Shown here: positions 19,723 to 29,513 of the stretch, one piece after another
Position numbering within the stretch: position 1 is the first letter of the stretch
Layout: every line of letters begins with the position of its first letter
Origin: Thalassovita aquimarina
GTDB taxonomy: Bacteria; Pseudomonadota; Alphaproteobacteria; Rhodobacterales; Rhodobacteraceae
Assembly: GCF_018219815.1 (NCBI RefSeq)
Contig: NZ_JADMKU010000013.1
Span: 1 to 64,000, forward strand
DNA length: 64,000 nt
Reading direction: 5' to 3'
Program-made: the position numbers and the translations under genes
The notes under the pieces: model-generated
The model's input: the letters and a program-made list of their open reading frames with translations, nothing else
Told to the model about the DNA's origin: nothing
The model's database searches: none

Positions 19723-22700
19723 TCAGCCCAGTTCGGCCAGGCGCGCCAGGGCCGCCTTCAGCTTCTCTTCTTCCTCTTCGCGCGCCGCCAGGTTGTCGCG
19801 GGTTTCCTCGACAACCTCTTCCGGTGCGCTTTCGACGAATTTGGGGTTGTTCAGCCGCCCGCGCAGCCCGCCAAGTTCCTTGGCCAGCTTGCCCAGCGTC
19901 TTTTCCAGCCGCGCCTTTTCCTCGCCGATATCGATGATGTCCGCCAGCGGCAGGCCGAAGGACCCGCCCTCGACGGCGATGGTGATGCAGCCCTTGGGAA
20001 GTTCCTCAGCCTCGGTCAGGCTGTCGACCCGCGCCAGCCGCTTGATCAGCACCTCGTTGCGCGCCCAGGCCGCCTTGCCCGCGTCATCCAGCGCGGTGAC
20101 CAGCATCGGGATGTGCAGCCCCGCCGGCACATGCATCTGGGCGCGGGCCGAGCGGACTTCCTCGATCAGCGCAATCACCCAGTTCATTTCCCGGTCGGCT
20201 TCGGGCACGACAAGGTCGGCGGCCTTGTATTGCGGCCAATCGGCATGGACCAGCATCTTGGCCCTCTCGCCGGTGGCGCCCCACAGTTCCTCGGTGATGA
20301 AGGGCATGATCGGGTGCAGCAGGATCAGGCACTGATCCAGCACCCAGCCCATCACGGCGCGGGTTTCGGCCTTGGCGGCCTCGTCCTCGCCCTGCAGCAG
20401 CGGCTTGGAGAATTCCACGTACCAGTCGCAGACCTTGCCCCAGACGAAGGCGTAAAGCGCCTGCGCGGCGTCGTTGAAGCGGAAGCCTTCCAGCGCTTCA
20501 TCGACTACTTCACGCACCTTGGCGACCTCGCCGATGATCCATGTGTTCACCGTGGCCGTCGCGGCCGGCATTGCCGCCGCCGGCGCCCCCGCTTCGTAAA
20601 CGCCGTTCATTTCAGCGAAACGGGTGGCGTTCCAGATCTTGGTGCCGAAATTGCGGTATCCTGCGATCCGCTGCATGTCGAGCTTCAGGACCCCGCCCAA
20701 GGATGCCATGGCGGCGTTGGTGAACCGCAGCGCATCGGCACCGTATTCGTCGATGATGTCGAGCGGATCGACCACGTTGCCGGTAGACTTGGACATCTTC
20801 TTGCCCTTGGCGTCGCGGACCAGCCCGTGCAGGTAGACGGTGTCGAAGGGGATCTCGTCCACCACGGCCAGCTGCATCATCATCATCCGCGCCACCCAGA
20901 AGAACAGGATGTCCTGCCCGGTGATCAGAACGTTGGTCGGGAAATAGCGTTCCAGCGCCTCGGTCTGTTCCGGCCAGCCCAGCGTGCCGATCGGCCACAG
21001 CCCCGAGCTGAACCAGGTGTCCAGAACGTCCGGATCGCGCCAGACCGGGTAGACCAGCTTGGTCGGGTCCTGATCGACCGTGTATTGCGCCAGGCTCTCG
21101 GCCAGCCTGTGGATCGCTTCGTGCTTGTCGGCGACCTCGATCACCGTGGCGTGGTTCAGCGGCGCCGGGATGTCGGCATTGTCGTCGTTGAACTTTTCCA
21201 CCACGCCGGCGAAATCGGCGGCGCAGTGATGCACGTCGCCCGCATGCAGCATGCCGCCCGCATTCAGCAACCGGCCCATTTCGACCAGGTCGAGACCGCC
21301 ATCGCCCTCGTCATCGCGGAAATCCGGTGCGCTCAGGTCCAGACCGTACCAGACCGGGATCTGGTGGCCCCACCACAGCTGGCGCGAAATGCACCAGGGT
21401 TCGATGTTTTCCAGCCAGTGATAATAAGTCTTTTCGCCGCTTTCGGGCAGGATCTTCACAGTGCCGTCGCGGACCTTGTCCAGTGCCGGGCCGACGATCT
21501 TGTCGGTGTCGACGAACCACTGGTCGGTCAGCATCGGTTCGATCACGACCTTGGAGCGGTCGCCGAACGGCTGCATGATCAGTTTGCTTTCGACGAAGGG
21601 CGCTTCCTGGCCTTCCTCGTCCCGCATTGTCACCGCGAGATCCGCCTCGTTGATGTCCTCGATCACCGCGCGGCGCGCCTCGAACCGGTCCATGCCGCGG
21701 TATTTCTCCGGCACTAGGTTCAGCGCGTCGACCTCGATCTCGGTCGTTTCCGATCCTTCGGCGATTTCGCGGGCGCGCTTGACCGCTTCTTCATAGGGCA
21801 ACCCGTCGGCGCGCATCGCGCCCTTGGTGTCCATCAGCCGGTACATCGGCAGGTTGTTGCGCTTTGCGACCTGATAGTCGTTGAAGTCATGCGCGCCGGT
21901 GATCTTCACCGCGCCCGATCCGAAATCGGGATCGGGATAGCTGTCGGTGATGATCGGGATCAGGCGGTCGCAAAGCGGCAGATGCACCATCTTGCCGACG
22001 ATCGGGGCATAGCGTTCGTCATCGGGATGCACCGCGACGGCGCCGTCGCCCAGCATGGTTTCGGGGCGCGTGGTGGCGATCGAGATGTAATCGCGCTCCT
22101 CGCGCAGGGTGACTTTGCCGTCCTCGTCCTTCTCGACATATTCGTAGGTTTCGCCACCGGCCAGACGGTACTTGAAGTGCCACATGTGGCCGTTCACTTC
22201 AATGTTCTCGACCTCGAGGTCGGAAATCGCGGTCTCGAAATGCGGGTCCCAGTTGACCAGACGCTTGCCGCGATAGATCAGCCCCTTGCGGTACATCTCG
22301 ACGAAGACCTTGATCACGGCGTCGTGGAAATTGCCCTCTTCGCCCGCCGGTGCGCCCTCGGCGCCCGACATGGTGAAGGCATTGCGCGACCAGTCACAGG
22401 AAGCGCCGAGGCGCTTGAGCTGTTCGATGATGGTGCCGCCGGACTGCGCCTTCCATTCCCAGACCTTTTCGAGGAAGGCTTCGCGGCCCAGTTCCCGGCG
22501 CGACGGCCGCTGGTTATTGGCCAGTTCACGTTCCACCACCATCTGGGTGGCGATGCCCGCGTGGTCCTGTCCGGGCTGCCACAGCGTGTCGAAACCCTGC
22601 ATCCGCTTCCAGCGGATCAGGATATCCTGCAGCGTGTTGTTGAAGGCATGGCCCATGTGCAGAACGCCGGTGACGTTCGGCGGCGGGATCATGATGCAGA

Positions 22701-22815
22701 AGCTCGAAGCCCCCGGTTTCGCATTCGCGCCCGCGGTGAAGCAGCCCGCCTTTTCCCAGGCCGCGTAAAGACGGCTTTCCGCCTCGGCCGCATTGAAGGT
22801 TTTTTCCATCGCCAT
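19723..22815 (-). CDS. valS: Valyl-tRNA synthetase
   Basis: A 1030-residue class I aminoacyl-tRNA synthetase that charges tRNA-Val and edits threonine. The HIGH motif is in [14 protein letters not shown] near residue 55 and the KMSKS loop in [14 protein letters not shown]. The C-terminal 70 residues are a coiled-coil arm ([19 protein letters not shown]), typical of ValRS. The length is somewhat above the E. coli enzyme, as usual in alphaproteobacteria. [14 protein letters not shown] is the expected start. It is preceded by the PopZ-like gene in many relatives; here about 12 kb of other genes intervene. Confidence 0.97.
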   Translation of the reverse strand: MAMEKTFNAAEAESRLYAAWEKAGCFTAGANAKPGASSFCIMIPPPNVTGVLHMGHAFNNTLQDILIRWKRMQGFDTLWQPGQDHAGIATQMVVERELANNQRPSRRELGREAFLEKVWEWKAQSGGTIIEQLKRLGASCDWSRNAFTMSGAEGAPAGEEGNFHDAVIKVFVEMYRKGLIYRGKRLVNWDPHFETAISDLEVENIEVNGHMWHFKYRLAGGETYEYVEKDEDGKVTLREERDYISIATTRPETMLGDGAVAVHPDDERYAPIVGKMVHLPLCDRLIPIITDSYPDPDFGSGAVKITGAHDFNDYQVAKRNNLPMYRLMDTKGAMRADGLPYEEAVKRAREIAEGSETTEIEVDALNLVPEKYRGMDRFEARRAVIEDINEADLAVTMRDEEGQEAPFVESKLIMQPFGDRSKVVIEPMLTDQWFVDTDKIVGPALDKVRDGTVKILPESGEKTYYHWLENIEPWCISRQLWWGHQIPVWYGLDLSAPDFRDDEGDGGLDLVEMGRLLNAGGMLHAGDVHHCAADFAGVVEKFNDDNADIPAPLNHATVIEVADKHEAIHRLAESLAQYTVDQDPTKLVYPVWRDPDVLDTWFSSGLWPIGTLGWPEQTEALERYFPTNVLITGQDILFFWVARMMMMQLAVVDEIPFDTVYLHGLVRDAKGKKMSKSTGNVVDPLDIIDEYGADALRFTNAAMASLGGVLKLDMQRIAGYRNFGTKIWNATRFAEMNGVYEAGAPAAAMPAATATVNTWIIGEVAKVREVVDEALEGFRFNDAAQALYAFVWGKVCDWYVEFSKPLLQGEDEAAKAETRAVMGWVLDQCLILLHPIMPFITEELWGATGERAKMLVHADWPQYKAADLVVPEADREMNWVIALIEEVRSARAQMHVPAGLHIPMLVTALDDAGKAAWARNEVLIKRLARVDSLTEAEELPKGCITIAVEGGSFGLPLADIIDIGEEKARLEKTLGKLAKELGGLRGRLNNPKFVESAPEEVVEETRDNLAAREEEEEKLKAALARLAELG

Positions 22816-22918
22816 GATCCGGATCCCGCGTCAAATATCGTTGGCTCCTCGTCTATCGAATTGGAGGGGGAAGGAAAAGCCGTTATCAGGCGGTGCGGCC
22901 CGCGGCTGGGCAGGCCGT

Positions 22919-23353
22919 TCAATAGCCCCGGTCGATTTTTGTGCTGAGCTGGATCAGGCTTTCGGAACCTTTCACTCCTTTTGCCTCGCCGATCCGGTCC
23001 AGCGTGTCGTCCAGTTCCTCGGTCGTGTGGGCGCTGATTTCGGCGATCATGTCGAACCGGCCGCTGGTGGTGTGGACCCGGACCACGTTGGGCAGGGATT
23101 TGAGCCGCGCCAGCACCGCCGGGCCGGACCGCGGTTCGATCGACAGAAGCGCCGTGGCGCGCAGCCGGGGCTGCGCCGGGCGCCCCAGCCGTACACCGTA
23201 GCCCGTGATCGTGCCATTGCTTTCCAGCCGGTCAAGCCGGGCCTGAACGGTGGTGCGCGCCAAGCCCAGCCGACGCGCCAGAGTGGCGACGGGAAGCCGG
23301 GCGTTTTCGGCCAGGAGCGTCAACAGTGCGGTATCGATTTCGTCGTTCTGCAT
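22919..23353 (-). CDS. Lrp/AsnC family transcriptional regulator
   Basis: A 144-residue regulator. Residues 1-60 hold the winged helix-turn-helix (LPVATLARRLGLARTTVQARLDRLESNGTI in register, quoted in part), and the C-terminal RAM domain carries the ligand-binding and oligomerisation fold (SGRFDMIAEISAHTTEEL). It diverges from an ornithine-decarboxylase-type gene 105 bases away, so control of that gene by an amino acid ligand is likely. Start ATG 23353; the frame remains open upstream over the decarboxylase gene but that is a shadow. Confidence 0.9.
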   Translation of the reverse strand: MQNDEIDTALLTLLAENARLPVATLARRLGLARTTVQARLDRLESNGTITGYGVRLGRPAQPRLRATALLSIEPRSGPAVLARLKSLPNVVRVHTTSGRFDMIAEISAHTTEELDDTLDRIGEAKGVKGSESLIQLSTKIDRGY

Positions 23354-23458
23354 GCTCAGACTATAAAAATGACGAAAGAAAGAGTCAAAAACGGCATTCA
23401 TACACGCCGTATCGACAGGGTTATGGCCGATATTAGCTGAAAAACAGCGAGGTATCCC

Positions 23459-24613
23459 ATGCGGCCAGACCCCTATTGGCTGTCGCCCGAGCGGCATCTG
23501 CAGCGCGTTCAGCCAGACGCGGCGGTGATGTATTTCAGCCCCGTCGCCCTGCAACAGGCGGCGCATCGTTTCATTGACGGCTTTCCCGGGCGGGTGACCT
23601 ATGCGGTCAAGGCAAATCCGGTCGAGGCGGTGCTGGTCAACCTTGTGGCCGCCGGGGTGACCGCCTTCGATGTCGCTTCGCCGGCTGAGATGGCGGCGGT
23701 GCGCGCGGTCTGTCCCGATGCCGTTTTGCATTACAACAACCCGGTCCGTTCGCGCGCTGAAATCGAGGCCGCGGCGGGATTCGGCATCGCCTCGGCTTCG
23801 GTCGATTGCCCACGTGAACTGGACAAGCTGGCCCCGTTGGGGCGCGATCTGGAAATCAGCGTCCGGCTGGCCCTGCCGGTCAAGGGCGCGGCCTATGATT
23901 TCGGGGAGAAATTCGGTGTCGGTCCGGATCGGGCGGCGGAATTGCTGCGGCAGGTCGCCGAACGCGGCTATCGCCCGGCGCTGACCTTTCATCCCGGCAC
24001 CCAATGCCATGCGCCCGAAGCCTGGGAAGCCTATATCCGGGCCGCCGCGGATGTGGCGCGGCAGGCCGGGGTGACGATTGCGCGGCTGAATGTGGGGGGG
24101 GGATTCGCCTCGCACCGGGCCGGCGCCGCTCCCGATCTGGAGCGGGTATTCCACCGGATCGGGGCAATCACGGCGGAGGTTTTCGATCCGATGCCGCAGC
24201 TGATCTGCGAACCGGGCAGGGCGATCGCGGCAGAGGCCTTCACGCTGGCCACGCGGGTCAAGGCGATCCGCCACGACGGGTCGGTGTTCCTAAATGACGG
24301 TATCTATGGCGCCTTGTCGGAATTCCGCGACATGCAAGGGGTGGACCGGGTTCGCTGCGTGTCGCCCGGGGGGCGGGCGCGGACCGGCGATCCGGTCGCG
24401 CGCATCGCCTTCGGTCCCACCTGCGACAGCATCGACCGCTTGCCCGATCCTGTCGGGCTGCCCGGCGATCTGGCCGAAGGCGATTATGTGCTGTTCGAAG
24501 GGATGGGCGCTTATTCGCTGGCATTGGCCACCGGTTTCAACGGCTATGGGCCGGGACATCCGGTCACGGTGGCGTCACTCTTCGCTGATGGGGGTGGACA
24601 GCCGGGATCGTAG
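23459..24613 (+). CDS. Ornithine/lysine-type decarboxylase, PLP fold type III
   Basis: A 384-residue alanine-racemase-fold decarboxylase of the Orn/DAP/Arg group 2 family, expected to make putrescine (or cadaverine). PLP lysine in TYAVKANPVEAVL near residue 49, phosphate-binding glycine stretch LNVGGGFASH, Glu-Pro-Gly-Arg in ICEPGRAIAAEA, and the essential Cys in FGPTCDSIDRL. The Asp in that motif suits diamino substrates such as ornithine rather than meso-diaminopimelate. It is divergent from an Lrp-family regulator, a pairing that suggests substrate-induced expression. The last codons run into a linker before the molybdenum hydroxylase gene 55 bases on. Confidence 0.88.
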   Translation: MRPDPYWLSPERHLQRVQPDAAVMYFSPVALQQAAHRFIDGFPGRVTYAVKANPVEAVLVNLVAAGVTAFDVASPAEMAAVRAVCPDAVLHYNNPVRSRAEIEAAAGFGIASASVDCPRELDKLAPLGRDLEISVRLALPVKGAAYDFGEKFGVGPDRAAELLRQVAERGYRPALTFHPGTQCHAPEAWEAYIRAAADVARQAGVTIARLNVGGGFASHRAGAAPDLERVFHRIGAITAEVFDPMPQLICEPGRAIAAEAFTLATRVKAIRHDGSVFLNDGIYGALSEFRDMQGVDRVRCVSPGGRARTGDPVARIAFGPTCDSIDRLPDPVGLPGDLAEGDYVLFEGMGAYSLALATGFNGYGPGHPVTVASLFADGGGQPGS

Positions 24614-24668
24614 GGTTAGTGTCGCATCAGGGACCCTGTCCCGCCAGACGGTGCAAAAGAGGTGCGGC

Positions 24669-26966
24669 ATGGAAAAATTCGGCAAAAGCCAAGCGATCAC
24701 CCGGGTCGAGGATACCCGGCTCCTGACCGGCCATGGCCGCTATGTCGATGATGTCGCGCCCGAAGGGGCATTGCGGGCGTTCGTGTTCCGCTCGCCGGTG
24801 GCGCATGCGAAGATCCTGTCCTTGGATGTCGATGCGGCGCGGGACTGCGACGGGGTGCATCTGGTTCTGACCGGGGAAGACCTGGTGGCGGCCGGGATCA
24901 CCGCGGGGCTATCGGCGGTAACGATCAAGAACCGCGACGGATCCGACGCGGCGGCGCCCCACCGCCCGATCCTTGCGTTGGAAAAGCTGCGCCATGTCGG
25001 TGAACCGGTGGCTCTGATCGTGGCCGAAACGCTGGACCAGGCGCGCGACGCGGCCGAGATGATCGAGCTGGATTACGAAGACCTGCCGGCCAAGATGGAC
25101 CTGGCGCAGGGCGGGGCGGCGCTGCATGACGAAGCGCCGGACAACCGTGCCTATGACTGGGGGCTGGGCGACGAAGCAGCCTGCGCCGCCGCTTTCGAAC
25201 GCGCCGCTAAGGTGGTGCGGATGGAAGTCGTCGACAGCCGTATCATCGTCAATTCGATCGAACCGCGTGGCTGTCATGCCGAATGGCAGGACGGGCGCCT
25301 GCATCTGTCCTTCGGCGGTCAGGGCGTCTGGGGGGTGAAGGCGGCGCTTGCCAAGATCTTGTCGCTGGACCCCGAAAACGTCCGTGTCACCACCCCCGAT
25401 GTTGGCGGCGGGTTCGGGATGAAATCGCCGCCATACCCGGAATATTTTGCCGCCGCCCACGCCGCGATGGTGCTGAACCGTCCGGTGCGCTGGATGGGGG
25501 AACGGTCCGACGCGATGCTGAGCGACCACCACGGCCGCGACCTGATCAGCGACGCGGCGCTGGCGTTTGACGAAAACAACCGGATCATTGGCTATCGCGT
25601 CGACACCCGTTGCAACCTTGGCGCCTATAACAGCAATTTCGGCCAGATCATCCAGTCGAACCTGTTCGCGCGGGTGCTGATGGGGACCTATGACGTGCAG
25701 GACACCTATCTGCACGTGGAAGGGTTCTATACCAACACCACCCAGGTCGATGCCTATCGCGGCGCCGGCCGGCCCGAGGCGATCTATGTGCTGGAACGGA
25801 TGATGGATCAGGCCGCGCGCGAACTGGGCGTGGACCCGTGGGAACTGCGCCGGATCAATTTCATTCCGAAGGACAGCTTCCCCTACAAGAGCGCCACCGG
25901 CGAAAATTACGACGTGGGCGATTTCGTCAAGGTGCTGAACACGGCCGAGGAAAAATCAGACCGCGCCGGGTTCGCCGCCCGCCGGGCGGACAGCGAAGCG
26001 CGCGGCAAGCTGCGCGGGATCGGGCTGAGCTACTATATCGAAAGCATCCTGGGTGATCCGTCCGAGGGCGCGAAGGTGGAATTCAACGAAGACGGCACCG
26101 TGTCGATCTATGTCGGCACCCAGTCGAACGGGCAGGGGCACGAAACCGTCTATGCCAAGTTCCTCAGCGATCAGACCGGGATCCCGATGGAGATGATTTC
26201 GGTGGTGCAAGGCGACAGCGACCGGATCGCGCAGGGCGGCGGCACCGGCGGGTCGCGGTCGGTGACGGTGCAGGCCAACGCCACCCTTGCGACCGTGGAC
26301 AAGATGGTGGCGGCCTTCACCCCCTACCTGGCGGAAAAGATGGGGGTCGATGAGGGCGACATCCGGTTCGACGACGAAACCTTCCGCGCGCCCGGATCAA
26401 ACATGACGCCGACCTTCCTGGAGGCCGCCGAAATGGCGCGGGCCGACGGGCGCACCGATCTGCTGATGCACGAGGCGCGGGCGACGCTGCCGGCGCGGTC
26501 CTATCCCAACGGCGCCCATGTGGCCGAGGTCGAGGTCGACCCCGACACCGGGCAGGTCGAACTGGTCAAGTACACGGTGGTCGATGACTTCGGCAACCTG
26601 ATCAATCCGCTGCTGGCCGAGGGCCAGGTTCATGGTGGGGTCGCGCAGGGCGCCGGCCAGGTTATGATGGAACGGGTCGCATATGATGAGGAAGGGCAGC
26701 TTCTGTCCGGGTCCTTCATGGATTACGCGATGCCGCGGGCGGCCGACATGCCGATGATCGATTTTTCGACCGAACCGGTGCCTTCGACCGCGAACCCGAT
26801 GGGGATGAAAGGCTGCGGCGAAGCGGGTACGGTCGGTGCGATGGCATCGGCGATGAACGCGGTGCTGGATGCGCTGTGGCAACGCGGCGTGCGCAGGATC
26901 GACATGCCGGTGACACCGCTGAGAGTTTGGGAGACATTGCAGGATGCGGCTGAGGGCGCTCACTAA
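24669..26966 (+). CDS. Orphan molybdenum hydroxylase large subunit (xanthine dehydrogenase/CoxL form II type)
   Basis: A 765-residue molybdopterin-binding subunit. AYRGAGRPE at about 362-370 is the active-site loop of form II CoxL-like proteins (true CO dehydrogenases have AYxCSFR), and the catalytic Glu is E718 in MKGCGEAGTVG. The N-terminus RVEDTRLLTGHGRYVDD is standard. Normally such subunits are encoded with an FAD and a [2Fe-2S] subunit; neither is beside it here. The true start is ATG 24669; a longer frame runs upstream over the decarboxylase. Substrate unknown: an aldehyde or aromatic heterocycle is likely, CO is not. Confidence 0.9.
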   Translation: MEKFGKSQAITRVEDTRLLTGHGRYVDDVAPEGALRAFVFRSPVAHAKILSLDVDAARDCDGVHLVLTGEDLVAAGITAGLSAVTIKNRDGSDAAAPHRPILALEKLRHVGEPVALIVAETLDQARDAAEMIELDYEDLPAKMDLAQGGAALHDEAPDNRAYDWGLGDEAACAAAFERAAKVVRMEVVDSRIIVNSIEPRGCHAEWQDGRLHLSFGGQGVWGVKAALAKILSLDPENVRVTTPDVGGGFGMKSPPYPEYFAAAHAAMVLNRPVRWMGERSDAMLSDHHGRDLISDAALAFDENNRIIGYRVDTRCNLGAYNSNFGQIIQSNLFARVLMGTYDVQDTYLHVEGFYTNTTQVDAYRGAGRPEAIYVLERMMDQAARELGVDPWELRRINFIPKDSFPYKSATGENYDVGDFVKVLNTAEEKSDRAGFAARRADSEARGKLRGIGLSYYIESILGDPSEGAKVEFNEDGTVSIYVGTQSNGQGHETVYAKFLSDQTGIPMEMISVVQGDSDRIAQGGGTGGSRSVTVQANATLATVDKMVAAFTPYLAEKMGVDEGDIRFDDETFRAPGSNMTPTFLEAAEMARADGRTDLLMHEARATLPARSYPNGAHVAEVEVDPDTGQVELVKYTVVDDFGNLINPLLAEGQVHGGVAQGAGQVMMERVAYDEEGQLLSGSFMDYAMPRAADMPMIDFSTEPVPSTANPMGMKGCGEAGTVGAMASAMNAVLDALWQRGVRRIDMPVTPLRVWETLQDAAEGAH

Positions 26967-28008
26967 GCGACTCTTCAAATGGGTCAGGCCCGGCTTCTGG
27001 TCGGGCCATTCCCCGGTGAGCGCACCGCGCGGGCCCCTTATCCATGCGATCATCCTCGACGGAACTATGTCCACGCTCACCCCGGGCGAGGAAACCAATG
27101 CAGGCCTGACTTACCGGGTGTTGTCCCAGGTCGGTGCGCCGGTGTCGGTCTACTACGAAGCCGGGGTGCAGATGCTGGAATGGCGCCATGCGCCCGACGT
27201 GTTGATGGGGCGTGGCATCAACAGGCAGATCCGCCGCGCCTACGGCTACCTGGCCAGCCGCTATCGTCCCGGCGACAGGGTGTTCCTGTTCGGGTATTCG
27301 CGCGGGGCCTACGCGGTGCGGTCGCTGGCCGGCGTGATCGACCAGGTCGGGTTGCTGAAGCCCGACGCGGCCACCGAACGCAACATCCAGCTGGCCTATC
27401 GCCATTACCAAAGCCCGCCGGGCAGCCCCGCCTGCCGCGCGTTCCGTGCCGCCCATTGCTACGCGGATTTCGAGATCGAGATGATCGGCGCCTGGGACAC
27501 GGTGAAGGCGCTTGGTGTGCGGTTGCCGCTGCTTTGGAAATGGTCGGAGGAAAAGCATGCCTTCCATTCCCACGACCTTGGCAAGGTGGTGAAGCATGGC
27601 TTTCATGCGCTGGCGCTGGATGAAACGCGGGCGGTGTTCGATCCCGTCCTGTGGGACAGTAGCGAACACGGCGCCGAGCGGATTCAGCAGGTCTGGTTCC
27701 GCGGCACCCATGGCGATATCGGCGGCCAGCTGGGTGATTTCCAGGACGCCCGCCCGCTGTCGAATGTCCCCCTGGTCTGGATGCTGGAACGGGCGCAGAG
27801 CTGCGGTTTGCCGCTACCCGAGAGCTGGCGCGATCAGTTCCCGCGCGACCCGAACGCCCCGTCGGTCGGGACATGGCGCGGTTGGGGCAAGATGTTCCTG
27901 CTGCGCAAGCGCCGGGTGATCTGCGCCGATCCGTCCGAACGGATGCACGAAACCGTGCCGTCCGAACGGTGCGGCACCCCCGCCGCGAATTCTAACGCAG
28001 TTTCATGA
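26944..28008 (+). CDS. DUF2235 alpha/beta-hydrolase-like protein
   Basis: A 354-residue protein with the DUF2235 pattern. An N-terminal HAIILDGTMSTLTPGEETN holds the usual Asp-Gly-Thr, RVFLFGYSRGAYAVRSLAG gives the nucleophile elbow G-Y-S-R-G, and FRGTHGDIGGQLGDF gives the catalytic His-Gly-Asp region. Members include uncharacterised hydrolases and phospholipase-like T6SS effectors; no VgrG, PAAR or adaptor is nearby, so effector status is not supported. It overlaps the upstream hydroxylase gene by 23 bases and the convergent thioesterase by 17. Confidence 0.85.
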   Translation: MRLRALTKRLFKWVRPGFWSGHSPVSAPRGPLIHAIILDGTMSTLTPGEETNAGLTYRVLSQVGAPVSVYYEAGVQMLEWRHAPDVLMGRGINRQIRRAYGYLASRYRPGDRVFLFGYSRGAYAVRSLAGVIDQVGLLKPDAATERNIQLAYRHYQSPPGSPACRAFRAAHCYADFEIEMIGAWDTVKALGVRLPLLWKWSEEKHAFHSHDLGKVVKHGFHALALDETRAVFDPVLWDSSEHGAERIQQVWFRGTHGDIGGQLGDFQDARPLSNVPLVWMLERAQSCGLPLPESWRDQFPRDPNAPSVGTWRGWGKMFLLRKRRVICADPSERMHETVPSERCGTPAANSNAVS

Positions 28009-28480
28009 TAATGCAGGTGGTCGATCCGGTGGCGTAAAGCCGTCCGTCCTCGACACCGCGAATTTCGCCATTGGCGATCCCGGTTGAGCGTCCGACATGC
28101 TGGGCCACGCCGATCGCCTCGACCTCGGTGCCCAGCGGGATCGGGCGCAGGATGTTGATCTTGTATTCCAGCGTCGTGTAGACGCTGCCCCGCGGCACCT
28201 TGGTCATCACGGCGCAGGCCATGCAGCTGTCCAGGACGGTGCCGTACCAGCCGCCATGCACCGTCCCCATGGGGTTGGTCGCGTCGAAGGTCGGCGAACC
28301 GCGAAACACCACGCGGCCATCCTCGACCTCGCTCAGGGTGTAATTCAGCAGCCTGGAAATCGGCGGCCCCGAACTTTCCCCGCGCTGCATGCGCTGCATC
28401 GCTTCCAGCCCCGAAATGCCCAGCAGTTCATCCTGGCTGGGTAAGTCGTCGGGCGACGTGGCAATTTTTCTTTCGAGCAT
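27992..28480 (-). CDS. PaaI-family hotdog thioesterase
   Basis: A 162-residue hotdog-fold protein, expected to hydrolyse an acyl-CoA thioester. The signature NPMGTVHGGWYGTVLDSCM (His-Gly-Gly then Asp) is typical of PaaI/YiiD-type enzymes; TTLEYKINILRPI is the following beta strand. Start ATG 28480 gives MLERKIATSPDDL. Longer upstream frame is unsupported. Acyl substrate cannot be told. Confidence 0.88.
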   Translation of the reverse strand: MLERKIATSPDDLPSQDELLGISGLEAMQRMQRGESSGPPISRLLNYTLSEVEDGRVVFRGSPTFDATNPMGTVHGGWYGTVLDSCMACAVMTKVPRGSVYTTLEYKINILRPIPLGTEVEAIGVAQHVGRSTGIANGEIRGVEDGRLYATGSTTCIIMKLR

Positions 28481-28548
28481 TCGGCGTTCCTCCTGCGCGT
28501 CACAGTGACGTCGACAGGGGGCGCGGAGCAAGCCCGGGAATGGGGGTG

Positions 28549-29415
28549 TTACGCGACGTTTTCCAGCTGCGCCTTGGGCGTGACGCCAAGAGCATGGCAG
28601 ACGTCGCGGGTCAGTTCCGGCCGGTTCAGCGTGTAGAAATGCAAGCTGTCCACGCCGCCCTCGATCAGGTCGCTGCACAGCTCCGTGCACAGCGCAGTGG
28701 CCAGCAGGTCTTGGCGCCCGTCACGCTCGGCCTTATCGAAGGCCTCGATCACCCAGTCGGGCACCACGGTGCCGCAGCTTTCCGCGAATCGTCGCGCGCC
28801 CTTAAAATTCTCGATCGGCAGGATGCCGGGAATGATCGGCTTGTCGATGCCGGCCTTTTCGCAGGCATCGCGGAAGCGGAAGAAGGTTTCGGCTTCGAAG
28901 AAGAACTGGGTCAGCGCCTCGTCCGCACCTGCGTCGAACTTGCGCTTCAGCCATTCGATATCGGCCGAATGGTCCGGCGATTCGGGGTGCTTTTCGGGAT
29001 AGGCGCCGACGCGGATATTGAAGGTGTCCTTCGCGGCCAGCGCCTCGATCAGTTCGATCGAGCTGGCAAAGCCGTCGGGATGCGGCTTGAACGCGCCGGT
29101 GCCCTTGGGCGGATCGCCACGCAGCGCCACGATATCGGTGACGCCGGCGGCGGCGAACTGGTCGGCGATGGCCAACGTTTCTTCCCGGGTGGCATCAACG
29201 CAGGTCAGGTGCGCCGCCACCTTCAGCCCGGAATGCTTGTGGATCGTCGCCACCGCGTCGCGGGTCAGGTCGCGGGTGGTGCCGCCGGCGCCATAGGTGA
29301 CCGACACGAAGCGCGGCGCCAGCGGCGCCAGCACCTGAACCGTGTCCCACAGGCGGAACGACGCCTCCAGGTTTTGCGGCGGGAAAAACTCGAACGATAC
29401 GGCGGGCACTGTCAT
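28549..29415 (-). CDS. metF: Methylenetetrahydrofolate reductase
   Basis: A 288-residue FAD enzyme that reduces 5,10-methylene- to 5-methyl-tetrahydrofolate for methionine synthesis. Visible features are VSFEFFPPQN at the N-terminus (catalytic Glu), FVSVTYGAGGTTRD, DIVALRGDPPKGTG and FFFEAETFFRFRDAC. Start ATG 29415 is favoured by family comparison; ATG 29430 (five codons earlier) is possible and neither has a strong ribosome site. Divergent from a MetR-like activator, with palindromes in between. Confidence 0.94.
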   Translation of the reverse strand: MTVPAVSFEFFPPQNLEASFRLWDTVQVLAPLAPRFVSVTYGAGGTTRDLTRDAVATIHKHSGLKVAAHLTCVDATREETLAIADQFAAAGVTDIVALRGDPPKGTGAFKPHPDGFASSIELIEALAAKDTFNIRVGAYPEKHPESPDHSADIEWLKRKFDAGADEALTQFFFEAETFFRFRDACEKAGIDKPIIPGILPIENFKGARRFAESCGTVVPDWVIEAFDKAERDGRQDLLATALCTELCSDLIEGGVDSLHFYTLNRPELTRDVCHALGVTPKAQLENVA

Positions 29416-29466
29416 GACTACGGATTCCATCTTTTTGGGTTGCGCCCTTGTCGCCCGAATTCGTTT

Positions 29467-29511
29467 GTGAGACAACTTCATAATTCTCAACGTGAACATG
29501 AGGGTTGTTCA
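29467..29511. promoter_or_regulatory. Candidate MetR operators between metF and metR
   Basis: Two inverted repeats occupy the 98-base divergent region: TGAGA-N12-TCTCA at 29468-29489 and TGAAC-N9-GTTCA at 29493-29511. The second resembles the E. coli MetR half-site TGAA...TTCA but with wider spacing. Position next to both starts supports control of metF and autoregulation. Confidence 0.5.
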
Positions 29512-29513
29512 TA

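Noticed and set aside
20113-21717. 534-codon open frame antisense to valS
   Set aside because: His/Arg/Asp-rich composition typical of high-GC shadows, no ribosome site, and entirely inside valS.
24669-26966. Large subunit as a CO dehydrogenase
   Set aside because: The loop is AYRGAGR (form II), which does not define CO oxidation, and partner subunits are missing.
26944-28008. Type VI secretion effector
   Set aside because: DUF2235 occurs in T6SS effectors, but no vgrG, PAAR, adaptor or immunity gene is in the window.
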